This document shows, piece by piece, positions 42,101-52,893 of a stretch of 64,000 nt of DNA. Position 1 is the first letter of the stretch. Each line of letters opens with the position of its first letter. The DNA comes from Spinacia oleracea (taxonomy: Eukaryota > Streptophyta > Magnoliopsida > Caryophyllales > Amaranthaceae): NCBI RefSeq assembly GCF_020520425.1, contig NC_079487.1, positions 11,827,501 to 11,891,500 on the forward strand, written 5' to 3'. Position numbers and translations under genes: made by a program. The notes under the pieces are model-generated. The model made no database searches, was not told the DNA's origin, and was given only the letters and a program-made list of their open reading frames with translations.

Positions 42101-43146
42101 AGCCCGGAGGGCAACGACAAATAGTAAGTTCCTACAGCTAATGCAGCAATCCGTGCTCCATTTCCCACTCGTAGGTCGACTTCACCCTTGCTTAACTTTC
42201 TACTTCTTCTTAGTCCCTGTGGATTGGAACATAAGTGTGAGCCACAACCTGTATCTAATACCCAAGAAGTTGAATTAGCAAGTATACAGTCCATAACGAA
42301 AATACCTGAAGATGGAACGACTGTTCCGTTCTTCTGATCTTCCTTTAGCTTCAAGCAATCTCTCTTCCAATGCCCCTTCTTCTTGCAGTAGAAGCATTCG
42401 GATTCAGAAGTGGGTTGACTGACCTTCCTCTTTACAGATTTGGCGCCAGTTTGCTTAGTTGGGCTGGCCTTGTTGCCACCTTTCTTAGCATTCCTCTTCT
42501 TTCCAGATTTCTTGAACTTGCTCCCACGCACCATAAGCACATCCTGCTTATCACTTTTGAGCGTCTTTTCAGCGGTCTTCAGCATACCGTGAAGCTCAGT
42601 GAGCGTTTTGTCCAGACTATTCATACTGTAGTTCAGTTTGAACTGATCATACCCGCTATGAAGAGAATGGAGGATGCTGTCTATAGCCATTTCCTGAGAA
42701 AATTGTTGATCCAGCCGACTCATATTCTCAATGAGTCCAATCATTTTGAGAACATGTGGACTTACGGGCTCGCCTTTCTTAAGCTTGGTCTCAAGAATTT
42801 GCCTATGAGTCTCGAATCTTTCGACTCGAGCCAGATCTTGGAACATGTTCTTCAACTCACTGATGATTGTGAAAGCATCTGAGTTGATGAACGTTTTCTG
42901 CAGATCCGCACTCATGGTGGCGAGCATTAGACATTTCACATCCTTGTTGGCATCAATCCAACGATTGAGGGCTGCCTGAGTGACCCCGTCGCCTGCGGCT
43001 TCGGGCATCGCCTCATCTAGGACATACTCCTTTTCTTCCTGCATAAGAACTATTTGCAAGTTCCTTTGCCAGTCAAGGAAGTTTTTCCCGTTCAACTTCT
43101 CCTTTTCGAGAATTGATCGAATGTTGAATGAATTGTTGTTTGCCAT
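39181..43146 (-). CDS. E2 Gag-Pol polyprotein (copia)
   Basis: 1321 codons from MANNNSFNIR (ATG at 43146); an in-frame extension of 31 residues upstream is probably leader. The order is Gag with CCHC knuckle CFYCKKKGHWKRDC (251-264); protease DTG at 298-300; integrase zinc site H433/H438/C464/C467 and catalytic D494, D557, E593 (35 residues between the last two); RT with MDVKTAFLNG (about 907-916) and YVDD at 993-996; RNase H from YTDASF (about 1164) through TTEAEY to LYCDNNGA. This is the copia order (integrase before RT). No stop or frameshift, so it could supply enzymes. One oddity is ENDIP after YVDDILLI, where E3 has the usual GNDIP. Confidence 0.95.
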   Translation of the reverse strand: MANNNSFNIRSILEKEKLNGKNFLDWQRNLQIVLMQEEKEYVLDEAMPEAAGDGVTQAALNRWIDANKDVKCLMLATMSADLQKTFINSDAFTIISELKNMFQDLARVERFETHRQILETKLKKGEPVSPHVLKMIGLIENMSRLDQQFSQEMAIDSILHSLHSGYDQFKLNYSMNSLDKTLTELHGMLKTAEKTLKSDKQDVLMVRGSKFKKSGKKRNAKKGGNKASPTKQTGAKSVKRKVSQPTSESECFYCKKKGHWKRDCLKLKEDQKNGTVVPSSGIFVMDCILANSTSWVLDTGCGSHLCSNPQGLRRSRKLSKGEVDLRVGNGARIAALAVGTYYLSLPSGLVLELEECFHVPSLTKNIISVSCLDAKGFSFLIKDNSCSFYFKEMFYGSARLVNGLYLLDHDKQVYNINTKKAKKDDSDLTYLWHCRLGHINLKRLERLQKEGILEPFDLEDYGKCESCLLGKMTKQPFSKVGERANELLGLIHTDVCGPMSTNTRGGFSYFITFTDDFSRYGYVYLMKHKSESFDKFKEFQSEVENQLGKKIKALRSDRGGEYLSYEFDDHLKECGILSELTPPGTPQWNGVSERRNRTLLDMVRSMMGQAELPLEFWGHALNTAALTINRAPSKAVEKTPYELWFGKPPNVSFLKIWGCEVYVKRLISDKLHPKSDKCILVGYPKETKGYYFYNTSENKVFVARDGVFLEKDHISKMTSGRKVDLEEIRVEQQTLENAQDDIQDETQRSLEESGENHGQSRNVTPRRSQRYRSQPERYLGILTNESYDVLLLESDEPATYKQAMTSPSSKQWQEAMQSELDSMSENQVWDLVDLPDGYQAIGSKWVFKLKKDKDGKLEVFKARLVAKGYRQVHGVDYDETFSPVAMLKSIRIMLAIAAYYDYEIWQMDVKTAFLNGVLTETVFMTQPEGFEDPKNAKKVCKLKKSIYGLKQASRSWNIRFDEAVKDFGFIKNADESCVYKKVSGSKIAFLVLYVDDILLIENDIPMLNSVKIWLGKCFSMKDLGEAQYILGIKIYRDRSKRMIGLSQSTYINKVLDRFKMADSKRGYLPTSHGMTLSKTQCPKTLDERRRMNGIPYASLIGSIMYAMICTRPDVAYALSATSRYQSDPGEAHWTAAKNILKYLKRHKDDFLVYGGDDELIVKGYTDASFQSDKDDFRSQSGFVFCLNRGAVSWKSAKQSTIADSTTEAEYIAAHEAAKEAIWLRKFIGELGVVPSIKGPIALYCDNNGAIAQAKEPRHHQRVKHVLRRFHLLREFVERKEVEISKIGTDDNISDPLTKPLPQAKHNSHTAAMGIKHIGEWL

Positions 43147-43239
43147 ATTAAAAACTACAATTGAAAAGAATAAACAAATAAATAACCATTCACAGTTTCT
43201 CTTAATAAACTTAAATTCTAGCATACATGCATAATTCAA

Positions 43240-45091
43240 TGTTTATTAAGCATTTTATTCAAGTTATGTGTTCCGGCAGGTGTGAATAAAATGATTCCAA
43301 GATCCTAAAATCATTGAAGAACTAAGCACAGTTTGTCGACTTAATCCTAGAACATTTTAGGTAAGCAAAACCTTTTGCTAATAGTCTAGAAACTATTCTT
43401 GGTTGATAGGTACGTCTAAGAACTTATTAGGTAAACCTATCGATTTTGCCACGACATAAAAGGACTCCTTACTTATATCGTTGAGTTTCACCAAAACTAA
43501 CATGTACTCACAATTATTTGTGTACCTTGCCCCTTTAGGACCAATAAGTAACACCTCGCTGAGCGAAAACTATTACTAGATTGATGTAAAGGATATCCAA
43601 GCAAGTGTATATTTTGGCATGGCACCTTTTAACTCAATTTTTAAGTTTGGAACTTAAGGCTCTTACTATGTTGGTTAGATTTTAAGTGAACTAAAATCCT
43701 TAATCATGCAACATAATCAAGCCACAATCTTACGCATAATTAAGACATATTTAAAGCAATAAATAACTTAAAGCATGCATAAGATAAATGTGATCTAGTA
43801 TGGCCCGACTTCATCTTGAAGCTTTGACTTCAAAGTCCGTCTTGAAAATCTCCGTGGGAGGCACCATTTTCTTCAAATAGGATAAGCTATAACTAATTAC
43901 AACTATTTGATGGTACGCATACCATATTTGAATTGAAAAATAACTTTGGTACTTTAGACCAATTACATTCAAATTAATGGTACGCAGACCATATTTTCTA
44001 TCATATTTGGGCCATACTAGTCACTTCATAACCTGCAAAACAGTACATATACAATACATACCATTCACCCATTCATTATCATGAATGGCCCACATAGCTG
44101 GTTAGTAAAACACATTATGCATCACGTAAACATTTGCAGCAATTAATCAAGGGCACCAATAATCTACCAATTATTCGGTCCTTATTAATTCTAATCAAGT
44201 TGTTTTAACCTTAAGGATTCGTAGACCTAATCAAGAGTTTATGACTAAAAGGGCTCCCACTTAAACCAATAAATTCATACGCTTTACTAATTTTAAACAT
44301 AAAAATGTATTTCAAGTCTAACCGGAAACATACAAATTTAATTAAAATTTAAAGCTCATATAAATTTATAATTGAATCCAAAAAGTTTAATTTAATTTCA
44401 GTCGTATTTAAATTAATTCATGATTTTAATTTTAGTAAAATGATTAGAATAAATAAAATTTATTATAATTACAATATTCAAAATTAAAATCCAAGAAAAT
44501 AATTTAAATTATTAATTTTAAAATTAATTAAAATTACGTAAACTGAAAACTTTCAAATTAAACATTCAAAACGATCTAATCGCAACGCAAACACCCTACG
44601 CATCGCACTCCCATGGGCCGCACGCACACAGCCATCGCTGGCCATGTGCGCGCAGCCCATGCGCTCGTCGCATAGCTGCTACATCTTCCATCGCAAGCCA
44701 TCGTACGCTATGGTGCTCGCTGCACGCGAGCCATCGCTCGCTGTGCGCGCTCGCCAGCGCTCGCTGTGCGCGCGAGCCAGCGCTCGCTGTGCGCGCGAGC
44801 CATCGCTCGTTGTGCGCGCGAGCCATTACGCGCGATCAATCGCTGGGCGCAGCGCTCGTGGCACGCGAGCTTGCGCTCGCTGCGCGCGAGGCTGCGCGCG
44901 CTTGCGCGAGGCAGTGCGCGTCGTGGCGCAGCTCGCTTGCTGCCCACACACGACTGCCTTGGCTTGCCTTTCGCCCATGCCCATTTGTTCATAGCTCGTG
45001 GCCCACGACACAAGGCAGGGCTGCTGCCTTGTGCTCGTGCACCATGCCCTTGCTCATTGCATTCGTGCCGCACGGGCGACGAGCTCCCTTG
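43240..45091 (-). other. E2 5' leader, first part
   Basis: Untranslated leader matching E1 6030-7885. The GC-rich 23-bp repeat block is at about 44590-45090, with four to five clear units. It is interrupted at 45091/54283 by E3. Confidence 0.8.
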
Positions 45092-46475
45092 TGTTAGGTT
45101 ATGATACATATGACATTTACATAGATCATGCGGAAACAACCATTAACCCAGGAAACATATTATTTACACATAATCATATAGCATAATTAGATGCATACTC
45201 TTTGTTGCGTGCCCTCCCTAGCTGCGCCCGAACCGAACAAGAACAAGTCTTTTAGGACTCCAAATGTCGTCCCTCCGTAGATAGTCCACAGCACGTCCGG
45301 ATCCGCCTTAAGATTGACCAACTAGAATCGCCCTTAAGGTACTAGAAAATTTCGGCACTTTTGAGCAAGATGTGTGTTTGATTTTCTCTTAAAAACTCAC
45401 TTTTGAATACTTTGAAACTTGTGTATAAATTATGACCCCTAGGCCTTTATTTATAGAGTTATGGAAAAGGAATCGTAATCCTAGTAGGATGCGAATTAAT
45501 TGGAATTAGAATCCTACATGAATTCTATTTAATTAATTTATCCAATTAGGAATAGACATTTAATCATACACTGACTCTTGCAGATTCAGGAATCACGCAT
45601 GAGCACAAACTCTCACACACACGGCAGCCACAAGGGCTGCCCATGCGCGTGCGAGCAGCAGCCCGCGCGGCAAGGCCCACGCAGCCGTGGCCTCTTGGCG
45701 CGCGCTGGGCCTGCCTTGCGGTAGGCCTGGCCGCTGCCTTGGTTGGGCTTTGTGGCGCGCATGCTTGCTGGGCGATGGCCCCGGCTTCGTGCTGGGCCTT
45801 CGTCCGGCAAGCCTCGTCCGATGCTAATTCGTACGATATGCTTCCGATTAAATTTCCATTTCCGGAATCTATTTCCGATACGAACAATATTTAATATTTC
45901 CGATTCCGGAATTAATTTCCGTTTCGAACAAATATTTAATATTTCCGTTTCCGGAATTATTTTCCGATTCCGGCAATATTTCCGATTCTGACAATATTTC
46001 CGTTTCCGGTAATATTTCCGATTCTGGTAATATTTCCATTTCCAATAATATTTTCCGATACGTACCATGTTTCCGTTTCCGGCAACATCTACGATTTGGA
46101 TAATATTCATATTTCCGATACGATCCATATTTCCGTTTCCGGCAATATCATCGTTTCCGGAGTATTCATTTCTTGCCTGTGACGATCTTAGCTCCCACTG
46201 AAACCAAGATCCGTCGGTTCCGAATATTCATAGATGGAGTATTTAATGCCATTAAATACTTGATCCGTTTACGTACTATTTGTGTGACCCTACGGGTTCA
46301 GTCAAGAGTAAGCTGTGGATTAATATCATTAATTCCACTTGAACTGAAGCGGCCTCTAGCTAGGCATTCAGCTCACTTGATCTCACTGAATTATTAACTT
46401 GTTAATTAATACTGAACCGCATTTATTAGACTTAACATAGAATGCATACTTGGACCAAGGGCATTATTTCCTTCA
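45092..46475 (-). repeat. E3 3' LTR
   Basis: 1384 bp. The part corresponding to the promoter-distal (R/U5) half differs markedly from the E1/E2 type (for example GAGCAAGATGTGTGTTTGAT where E2 has GGTAAGAAATATGACTGAAT), while the rest is close. Confidence 0.95.
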
Positions 46476-47339
46476 GTCTCCCACTTGTCCTTAGGGACAA
46501 GTGTGCATTTCCTAATTCCTTTGTCGCTCGATGCTTGCTCTTGAACATAAGGTAAGAGTTGTCATCCTTATTATGTCCAGAGGTGTTCCTCGGTTTCAGA
46601 GTTCAACTGATCAAATAAACAGATAATCATAGCCTATGATTCATCCGAGCACGGCCATGCATTTCACAGTTTCTAGCTCTCCGAGTGGCCTTGTACAACT
46701 TTTAAGCATCTCATCCCGATTTATGGGAGGACAATCCCAATCTTGCGATCTTGAGATTAGACTTCGTTTGATAGGTGATTACCTGAGCGTTGCCTTTATA
46801 GCCTCCTTTTACGGTGCGACGGTTGGTCAACGTCAAAGCAACCAGTTCTCAAACAAGTAATCTCAAATCACTCAGGTATTGAGGATTTAGTGTCTAATAA
46901 TTTAATGAAATTTACTTATGACAGACTTTCATCTCTTACAGTAAAGTTTCATAGGTCTTGTCCGATACTAGTCTTCCCAAAGTAAGTATCTGTGCAAATG
47001 ATTATGACATTGCCATGTCCACATAGTTCAAGAAACAGAACTACTAGTCATCTTGCACTCTAATCGTCTAACGTTTTCTATGCGTCCAATTTTATAGAAA
47101 ACTCCGATTAGGGACCATTTTCAACCTTTGACATTCAAGTTCACTTGATAGACATTTCTTAGTCACAGGACTGGTCCTGACAGTCTATCTTGAATATATC
47201 GTCAAGTTGAAGGGACTCATCATTTAATAAACCACAAATTAAATGGAAAAATGAATTTCTTTCATTTATTGTGAATGATTAACCAATAATGTTTTACAAA
47301 GATTTAAACTCTAAAACTTTAAAACATTAAACAGAGACA

Positions 47340-50300
47340 TCAAAGCCATTCTCCAATATGCTTGATTCCCATAGCTGCAGTGTGCGAGTTGTGCTTCGCT
47401 TGCGGCAGAGGTTTAGTTAATGGATCTGATATGTTGTCATCAGTTCCAATTTTGCTTATCTCGACTTCTTTTCTTTCAACGAACTCTCGTAGAAGGTGAA
47501 ATCTACGAAGTACATGCTTGACTCTCTGGTGGTGTCTAGGCTCTTTTGCCTGTGCAATAGCTCCGTTATTATCACAATACAGGGCTATTGGTCCTTTAAT
47601 GGAGGGGACTACACCAAGTTCTCCTATGAACTTCCTTAGCCATATAGCTTCCTTTGCTGCTTCATGTGCAGCAATGTACTCCGCTTCAGTTGTAGAATCC
47701 GCAATGGTGCTTTGCTTAGCACTTTTCCAGCTTACTGCTCCTCCGTTGAGGCAGAAGACAAACCCAGACTGTGATCTGAAATCATCTTTGTCGGTTTGGA
47801 AACTTGCGTCCGTATAGCCTTTAACAATTAATTCATCATCTCCACCATAGACCAGGAAGTCATCTTTGTGCCTTTTCAGGTACTTCAGAATGTTCTTGGC
47901 AGCAGTCCAATGCGCCTCTCCTGGGTCTGACTGGTATCTGCTCGTAGCACTGAGTGCGTACGCAACATCCGGGCGTGTACATATCATAGCATACATTATT
48001 GAACCAATCAATGATGCATATGGAATCCCACTCATTCGTCTACGCTCATCAAGTGTTTTTGGGCACTGAGTCTTGCTTAGAGTCATTCCATGAGACATGG
48101 GTAGGTAGCCTCGCTTGGAGTCCGCCATCTTGAACCTATCAAGCACCTTATTGATATAAGTGCTTTGACTAAGTCCAATCATCCTTTTAGATCTATCTCT
48201 GTAAATCTTGATGCCCAATATGTACTGTGCTTCTCCTAGATCCTTCATCGAAAAACATTTCCCAAGACAAATCTTGACAGAGTTCAACATAGGAATGTCA
48301 TTTCCGATAAGCAATATGTCGTCGACATATAATACTAGGAAAGCAATTTTGCTCCCACTGACCTTCTTGTATACACAAGATTCGTCCGCGTTCTTGATGA
48401 AACCAAAGTCACTGACTGCTTCATCAAAACGTATATTCCAGCTCCTGGATGCCTGCTTAAATCCGTAGATTGACTTCTTTAGCTTGCATACCTTTTTAGC
48501 ATTCTTTGGATCCTCAAAACCTTCAGGCTGTGTCATAAACACAGTTTCTGTTAAAACGCCGTTTAAGAAAGCAGTTTTGACATCCATCTGCCATATTTCG
48601 TAATCGTAATATGCAGCGATTGCTAACATTATTCGAATAGACTTTAGCATTGCAACTGGTGAAAAGGTTTCATCGTAATCCACACCGTGGACTTGCCTGT
48701 AACCTTTTGCAACCAATCTAGCTTTGAAAACTTCAAGTTTCCCATCCTTGTCCTTTTTCAGTTTGAAAACCCATTTGCTTCCAATGGCTTGGTAGCCATC
48801 TGGCAAATCGACCAAATCCCATACTTGGTTTTCAGACATGGAGTCTAATTCAGATTGCATGGCTTCTTGCCACTGCTTGGAGCTAGGGCTCGTCATAGCT
48901 TGCTTGTAAGTCGCAGGTTCATCACTTTCAAGTAATAGAACGTCATAGCTCTCGTTCGTCAAAATACCTAAGTACCTTTCCGGTTGAGATCTATATCTTT
49001 GCGATCTACGCGGGGTAACATTTCTAGATTGACCATGATTCTCACCAGATTCTTCTAAAGATCTCTGAGTTTCATCCTGAATGTCATCTTGAGCATTCTC
49101 TAGAGTTTGTTGTTCGACTCGAATTTCTTCGAGGTCTACTTTTCTCCCACTTGTCATTTTGGAAATGTGATCCTTCTCCAAAAAGACACCATCTCGAGCA
49201 ACAAACACTTTGTTCTCAGATGTATTGTAGAAGTAATACCCCTTTGTTTCCTTTGGATAGCCCACAAGGATACATTTGTCAGATTTTGGATGAAGTTTGT
49301 CTGAAATTAATCGTTTGACGTATACTTCACATCCCCAAATCTTAAGAAAAGACACATTTGGAGGCTTTCCAAACCATAATTCGTATGGAGTCTTTTCGAC
49401 AGCTTTAGACGGAGCTCTATTTATAGTGAGTGCAGCTGTATTTAGTGCATGTCCCCAAAATTCTAATGGAAGTTCGGCCTGACCCATCATTGACCTGACC
49501 ATGTCTAGCAAGGTTCTGTTCCTCCGTTCTGACACACCGTTCCATTGTGGTGTTCCAGGAGGAGTCAATTCTGATAGAATTCCACATTCTTTCAGATGGT
49601 CATCAAATTCATAGCTCAGATATTCACCGCCTCTATCAGACCGCAGTGCCTTAATCTTCTTGCCTAATTGATTCTCTACTTCACTCTGAAATTCCTTGAA
49701 TTTGTCAAAGGATTCAGACTTATGCTTCATTAGGTAGACATAACCATACCTACTGAAGTCATCAGTGAAAGTGATAAAGTAGCTGAAACCACCTCTAGCA
49801 TTTGTACTCATTGGTCCACATACATCTGTATGGATTAAACCCAATAGTTCATTTGCTCTTTCTCCGACTTTAGAGAAAGGTTGCTTTGTCATTTTGCCAA
49901 GTAAACATGATTCGCATTTACCATAATCCTCTAAGTCAAATGGTTCTAGAATTCCTTCCCTTTGAAGTCTTTCTAAGCGTTTCAAGTTTATATGGCCTAA
50001 TCGACAATGCCACAGATAGGTGAGATCTGAATCATCCTTTTTGGCCTTTTTGGTATTTATGTTATATACTTGTTTGTCGTGATCTAATAAATAAAGTCCA
50101 TTGACTAATCTAGCAGATCCATAAAACATCTCTTTAAAATAAAACGAACAACTATTGTCTTTTATTATAAAGGAAAATCCCTTAGCATCTAAGCAAGAAA
50201 CTGAAATGATGTTTTTAGTAAGACTTGGAACATGGAAACATTCTTCCAGTTCCAAAACTAGCCCGGAGGGCAACGACAAATAGTAAGTTCCTACGGCTAA

Positions 50301-51326
50301 TGCAGCAATCCGTGCTCCATTTCCCACTCGTAGGTCGACTTCTCCCTTGCTTAACTTTCTACTTCTTCTTAGTCCCTGTGGATTGGAACATAAGTGTGAG
50401 CCACAACCTGTATCTAATACCCAAGAAGTTGAATTAGCAAGTATACAGTCTATAACGAAAATACCTGAAGATGGAACGACTGTTCCGTTCTTCTGATCTT
50501 CCTTTAGCTTTGGACATTCTCTTTTGTAATGGCCTATTCCATCACAATAAAGACAGCTTGATGTGGACTTGTCCTGCTTTGATTTAGCATTGCCCTTGGA
50601 CTTTCCACCTTTCTTGAATGGTCTCTTTCTAGCCTTGAGTAAATCTTTGGCTTCACAGTCCAGTACTATTTCAGCCTTTCTGACAAGGTGAATAAATTCT
50701 GCAACTGTTTCTTCTCTTGGTTCACTTAGGTATTGTTGCTTGAAGCGACCAAACCCACTGTGTAGTGAATTGAGCAAGACAGAGACTGCCATCCTTTCGC
50801 TTATTGGTGTTCCTAGTAGACTTAGGCGATCAAAATATGAACACATAAGATCCACATGGAACCTCAGTGGGACGCCTACCCTCTGTTTAGTGCGAAGGAG
50901 CTGAACATGTGTTTCTTGGACCTCCATCCTATAACACCTGTTGGGAGAACTAACCTTTAGCCCAGACATTGATTCAATCAACTCATGGACGTTCAGGTCC
51001 CTGTCCTCCGTATTTCCACGACAGATATCCCTCAGATTCTTGATGAGCGTAAAAGGTTCATAGGCTACAAACCTTCTAGCCCAATCATCAGGGATATTGT
51101 TCAGCATGAGACTCATAACCTTTTTGAGATCCGCATCCCAGGCGTAAAATCTCTCAGGGGTCATGTCTCTGGCATAGTAGCTTGGCATGGGATGTGACAG
51201 TACATACTCAAGTCCATTGAGTTTGACTATTTCAACTAGCTTAGCTTCCCATTCAAGAAAATTTGTCAGGTTCAGCTTGACCATAAGCTCAGAACCCATG
51301 ATGATGTTTTGATTGTTGTTTGCCAT
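47340..51326 (-). CDS. E3 Gag-Pol polyprotein (copia) with a different Gag
   Basis: 1328 codons from MANNNQNIIM (ATG at 51326). The Gag portion (residues 6 to about 271) has no clear similarity to that of E2 beyond the general copia gag plan; its knuckle is CLYCDGIGHYKREC (258-271). From KLKEDQKNGTVVPSSGIF (273 on) the protein matches E2 with only scattered substitutions. Protease DTG, integrase HHCC and D,D35E residues, YVDD (1000-1003) and RNase H acidic residues are all present. No stop or frameshift. The start codon and its context (MANNN and upstream) are the same as in E2, so the foreign segment is bounded on both sides by shared sequence. Confidence 0.95.
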   Translation of the reverse strand: MANNNQNIIMGSELMVKLNLTNFLEWEAKLVEIVKLNGLEYVLSHPMPSYYARDMTPERFYAWDADLKKVMSLMLNNIPDDWARRFVAYEPFTLIKNLRDICRGNTEDRDLNVHELIESMSGLKVSSPNRCYRMEVQETHVQLLRTKQRVGVPLRFHVDLMCSYFDRLSLLGTPISERMAVSVLLNSLHSGFGRFKQQYLSEPREETVAEFIHLVRKAEIVLDCEAKDLLKARKRPFKKGGKSKGNAKSKQDKSTSSCLYCDGIGHYKRECPKLKEDQKNGTVVPSSGIFVIDCILANSTSWVLDTGCGSHLCSNPQGLRRSRKLSKGEVDLRVGNGARIAALAVGTYYLSLPSGLVLELEECFHVPSLTKNIISVSCLDAKGFSFIIKDNSCSFYFKEMFYGSARLVNGLYLLDHDKQVYNINTKKAKKDDSDLTYLWHCRLGHINLKRLERLQREGILEPFDLEDYGKCESCLLGKMTKQPFSKVGERANELLGLIHTDVCGPMSTNARGGFSYFITFTDDFSRYGYVYLMKHKSESFDKFKEFQSEVENQLGKKIKALRSDRGGEYLSYEFDDHLKECGILSELTPPGTPQWNGVSERRNRTLLDMVRSMMGQAELPLEFWGHALNTAALTINRAPSKAVEKTPYELWFGKPPNVSFLKIWGCEVYVKRLISDKLHPKSDKCILVGYPKETKGYYFYNTSENKVFVARDGVFLEKDHISKMTSGRKVDLEEIRVEQQTLENAQDDIQDETQRSLEESGENHGQSRNVTPRRSQRYRSQPERYLGILTNESYDVLLLESDEPATYKQAMTSPSSKQWQEAMQSELDSMSENQVWDLVDLPDGYQAIGSKWVFKLKKDKDGKLEVFKARLVAKGYRQVHGVDYDETFSPVAMLKSIRIMLAIAAYYDYEIWQMDVKTAFLNGVLTETVFMTQPEGFEDPKNAKKVCKLKKSIYGFKQASRSWNIRFDEAVSDFGFIKNADESCVYKKVSGSKIAFLVLYVDDILLIGNDIPMLNSVKICLGKCFSMKDLGEAQYILGIKIYRDRSKRMIGLSQSTYINKVLDRFKMADSKRGYLPMSHGMTLSKTQCPKTLDERRRMSGIPYASLIGSIMYAMICTRPDVAYALSATSRYQSDPGEAHWTAAKNILKYLKRHKDDFLVYGGDDELIVKGYTDASFQTDKDDFRSQSGFVFCLNGGAVSWKSAKQSTIADSTTEAEYIAAHEAAKEAIWLRKFIGELGVVPSIKGPIALYCDNNGAIAQAKEPRHHQRVKHVLRRFHLLREFVERKEVEISKIGTDDNISDPLTKPLPQAKHNSHTAAMGIKHIGEWL

Positions 51327-52893
51327 ATTAAAACTACAATTGAAAAGAATAAACAAATAAATAACCATTCACAGTTTCTCTTAATAAACTTAAATTCTAG
51401 CATACATGCATAATTCAATGTTTATTAAGCATTTTATTCAAGTTATGTGTTCCGGCAGGTGTGAATAAAATGATTCCAAGATCCTAAAATCATTGAAGAA
51501 CTAAGCACAGTTTGTCGACTTAATCCTAGAACATCTTAGGTAAGCAAAAGCCTTTTGCTAATAGTCTAGAAACTATTCTTGGTTGATAGGTACGTCTAAG
51601 AACTTATTAGGTAAACCTATCGAATTTGCCACGACATAAAAGGACTCCTTACTTATATCGTTGAGTTTCACCAAAACTAACATGTACTCACAATTATTTG
51701 TGTACCTTGCCCCTTTAGGACCAATAAGTAACACCTCGCTGAGCGAAAACTATTACTAGATTGATGTAAAGGATATCCAAGCAAGTGTATATTTTGGCAT
51801 GGCACCTTTTAACTCAATTTTTAAGTTTGGAACTTAAGGCTCTTACTATGTTGGTTAGATTTTAAGTGAACTAAAATCCTTAATCATGCAACATAATCAA
51901 GCTTTTGATCTCATGCATTTTAAGACATATTTAAAGCAATAAATAACTTAAAACATGCATAAGATATTTGTGATCTAGTATGGCCCGACTTCATCTTGAA
52001 GCTTTGACTTCAAAGTCCGTCTTGAAAATCTCCGTGGGAGGCACCATTTTCTTCAAATAGGATAAGCTATAACTAATTACAACTATTTGATGGTACGCAG
52101 ACCATTTTGAATTGAAAAATAACTTTGGTGCTTTAGACCAATTACATTCAAATTAATGGTACGCAGACCATATTTTCTATCCTATTTGGGCCATACTAGT
52201 CACTTCATAACCTGCAAAACAGTACATATACAATATATACCATTCACCCATTCATTATCATGAATGGCCCACATAGCTGGTTAGTAAAACACATTATGCA
52301 TCACGTAAACATTTGCAGCAATTAATCAAGGGCACCAATAATCTACCAATTATTCAGTCCTTATTAATTCTAATCGAGTTGTTTTAACCTTAAGGATTTG
52401 TAGACCTAATCAAGAGTTTATGACTAAAAAGCGCTCCCACTCAAACCAATAAATTCATATGCTTTACTAATTTTAAACATAAAATTGTATTTCTAGTCTA
52501 ACCGGAAACATACAAATTTAATTAAAATTTAAAGCTCATATAAATTTATAATTGAATCCAAAATTTAATTTAACATCTTAAATTTACGAAATTTTGCATT
52601 CGAAAAACTAAAACCTTCGAAAAGTCATAGTTAGGCTTCGAATTTGAGAATACTGTTTTTGTCAAAATTTTAGAATGCCTTTTACATGCGGAATTGACAC
52701 AAAAATCACTCAATTCGGATGAGTAATGAAGAAACTGCCGAAAAACTGCGTACATATAATTAAATAAACGCAATTTGCAATTAATTAACAATTACGAAAA
52801 TTAATCACCCCTTTTAATTCTTGCAAATTTGTAATATTTAACCATGTTCATGCAATTTAGATTATGAAAATAATAAGGGGCTCGTGATACCAC

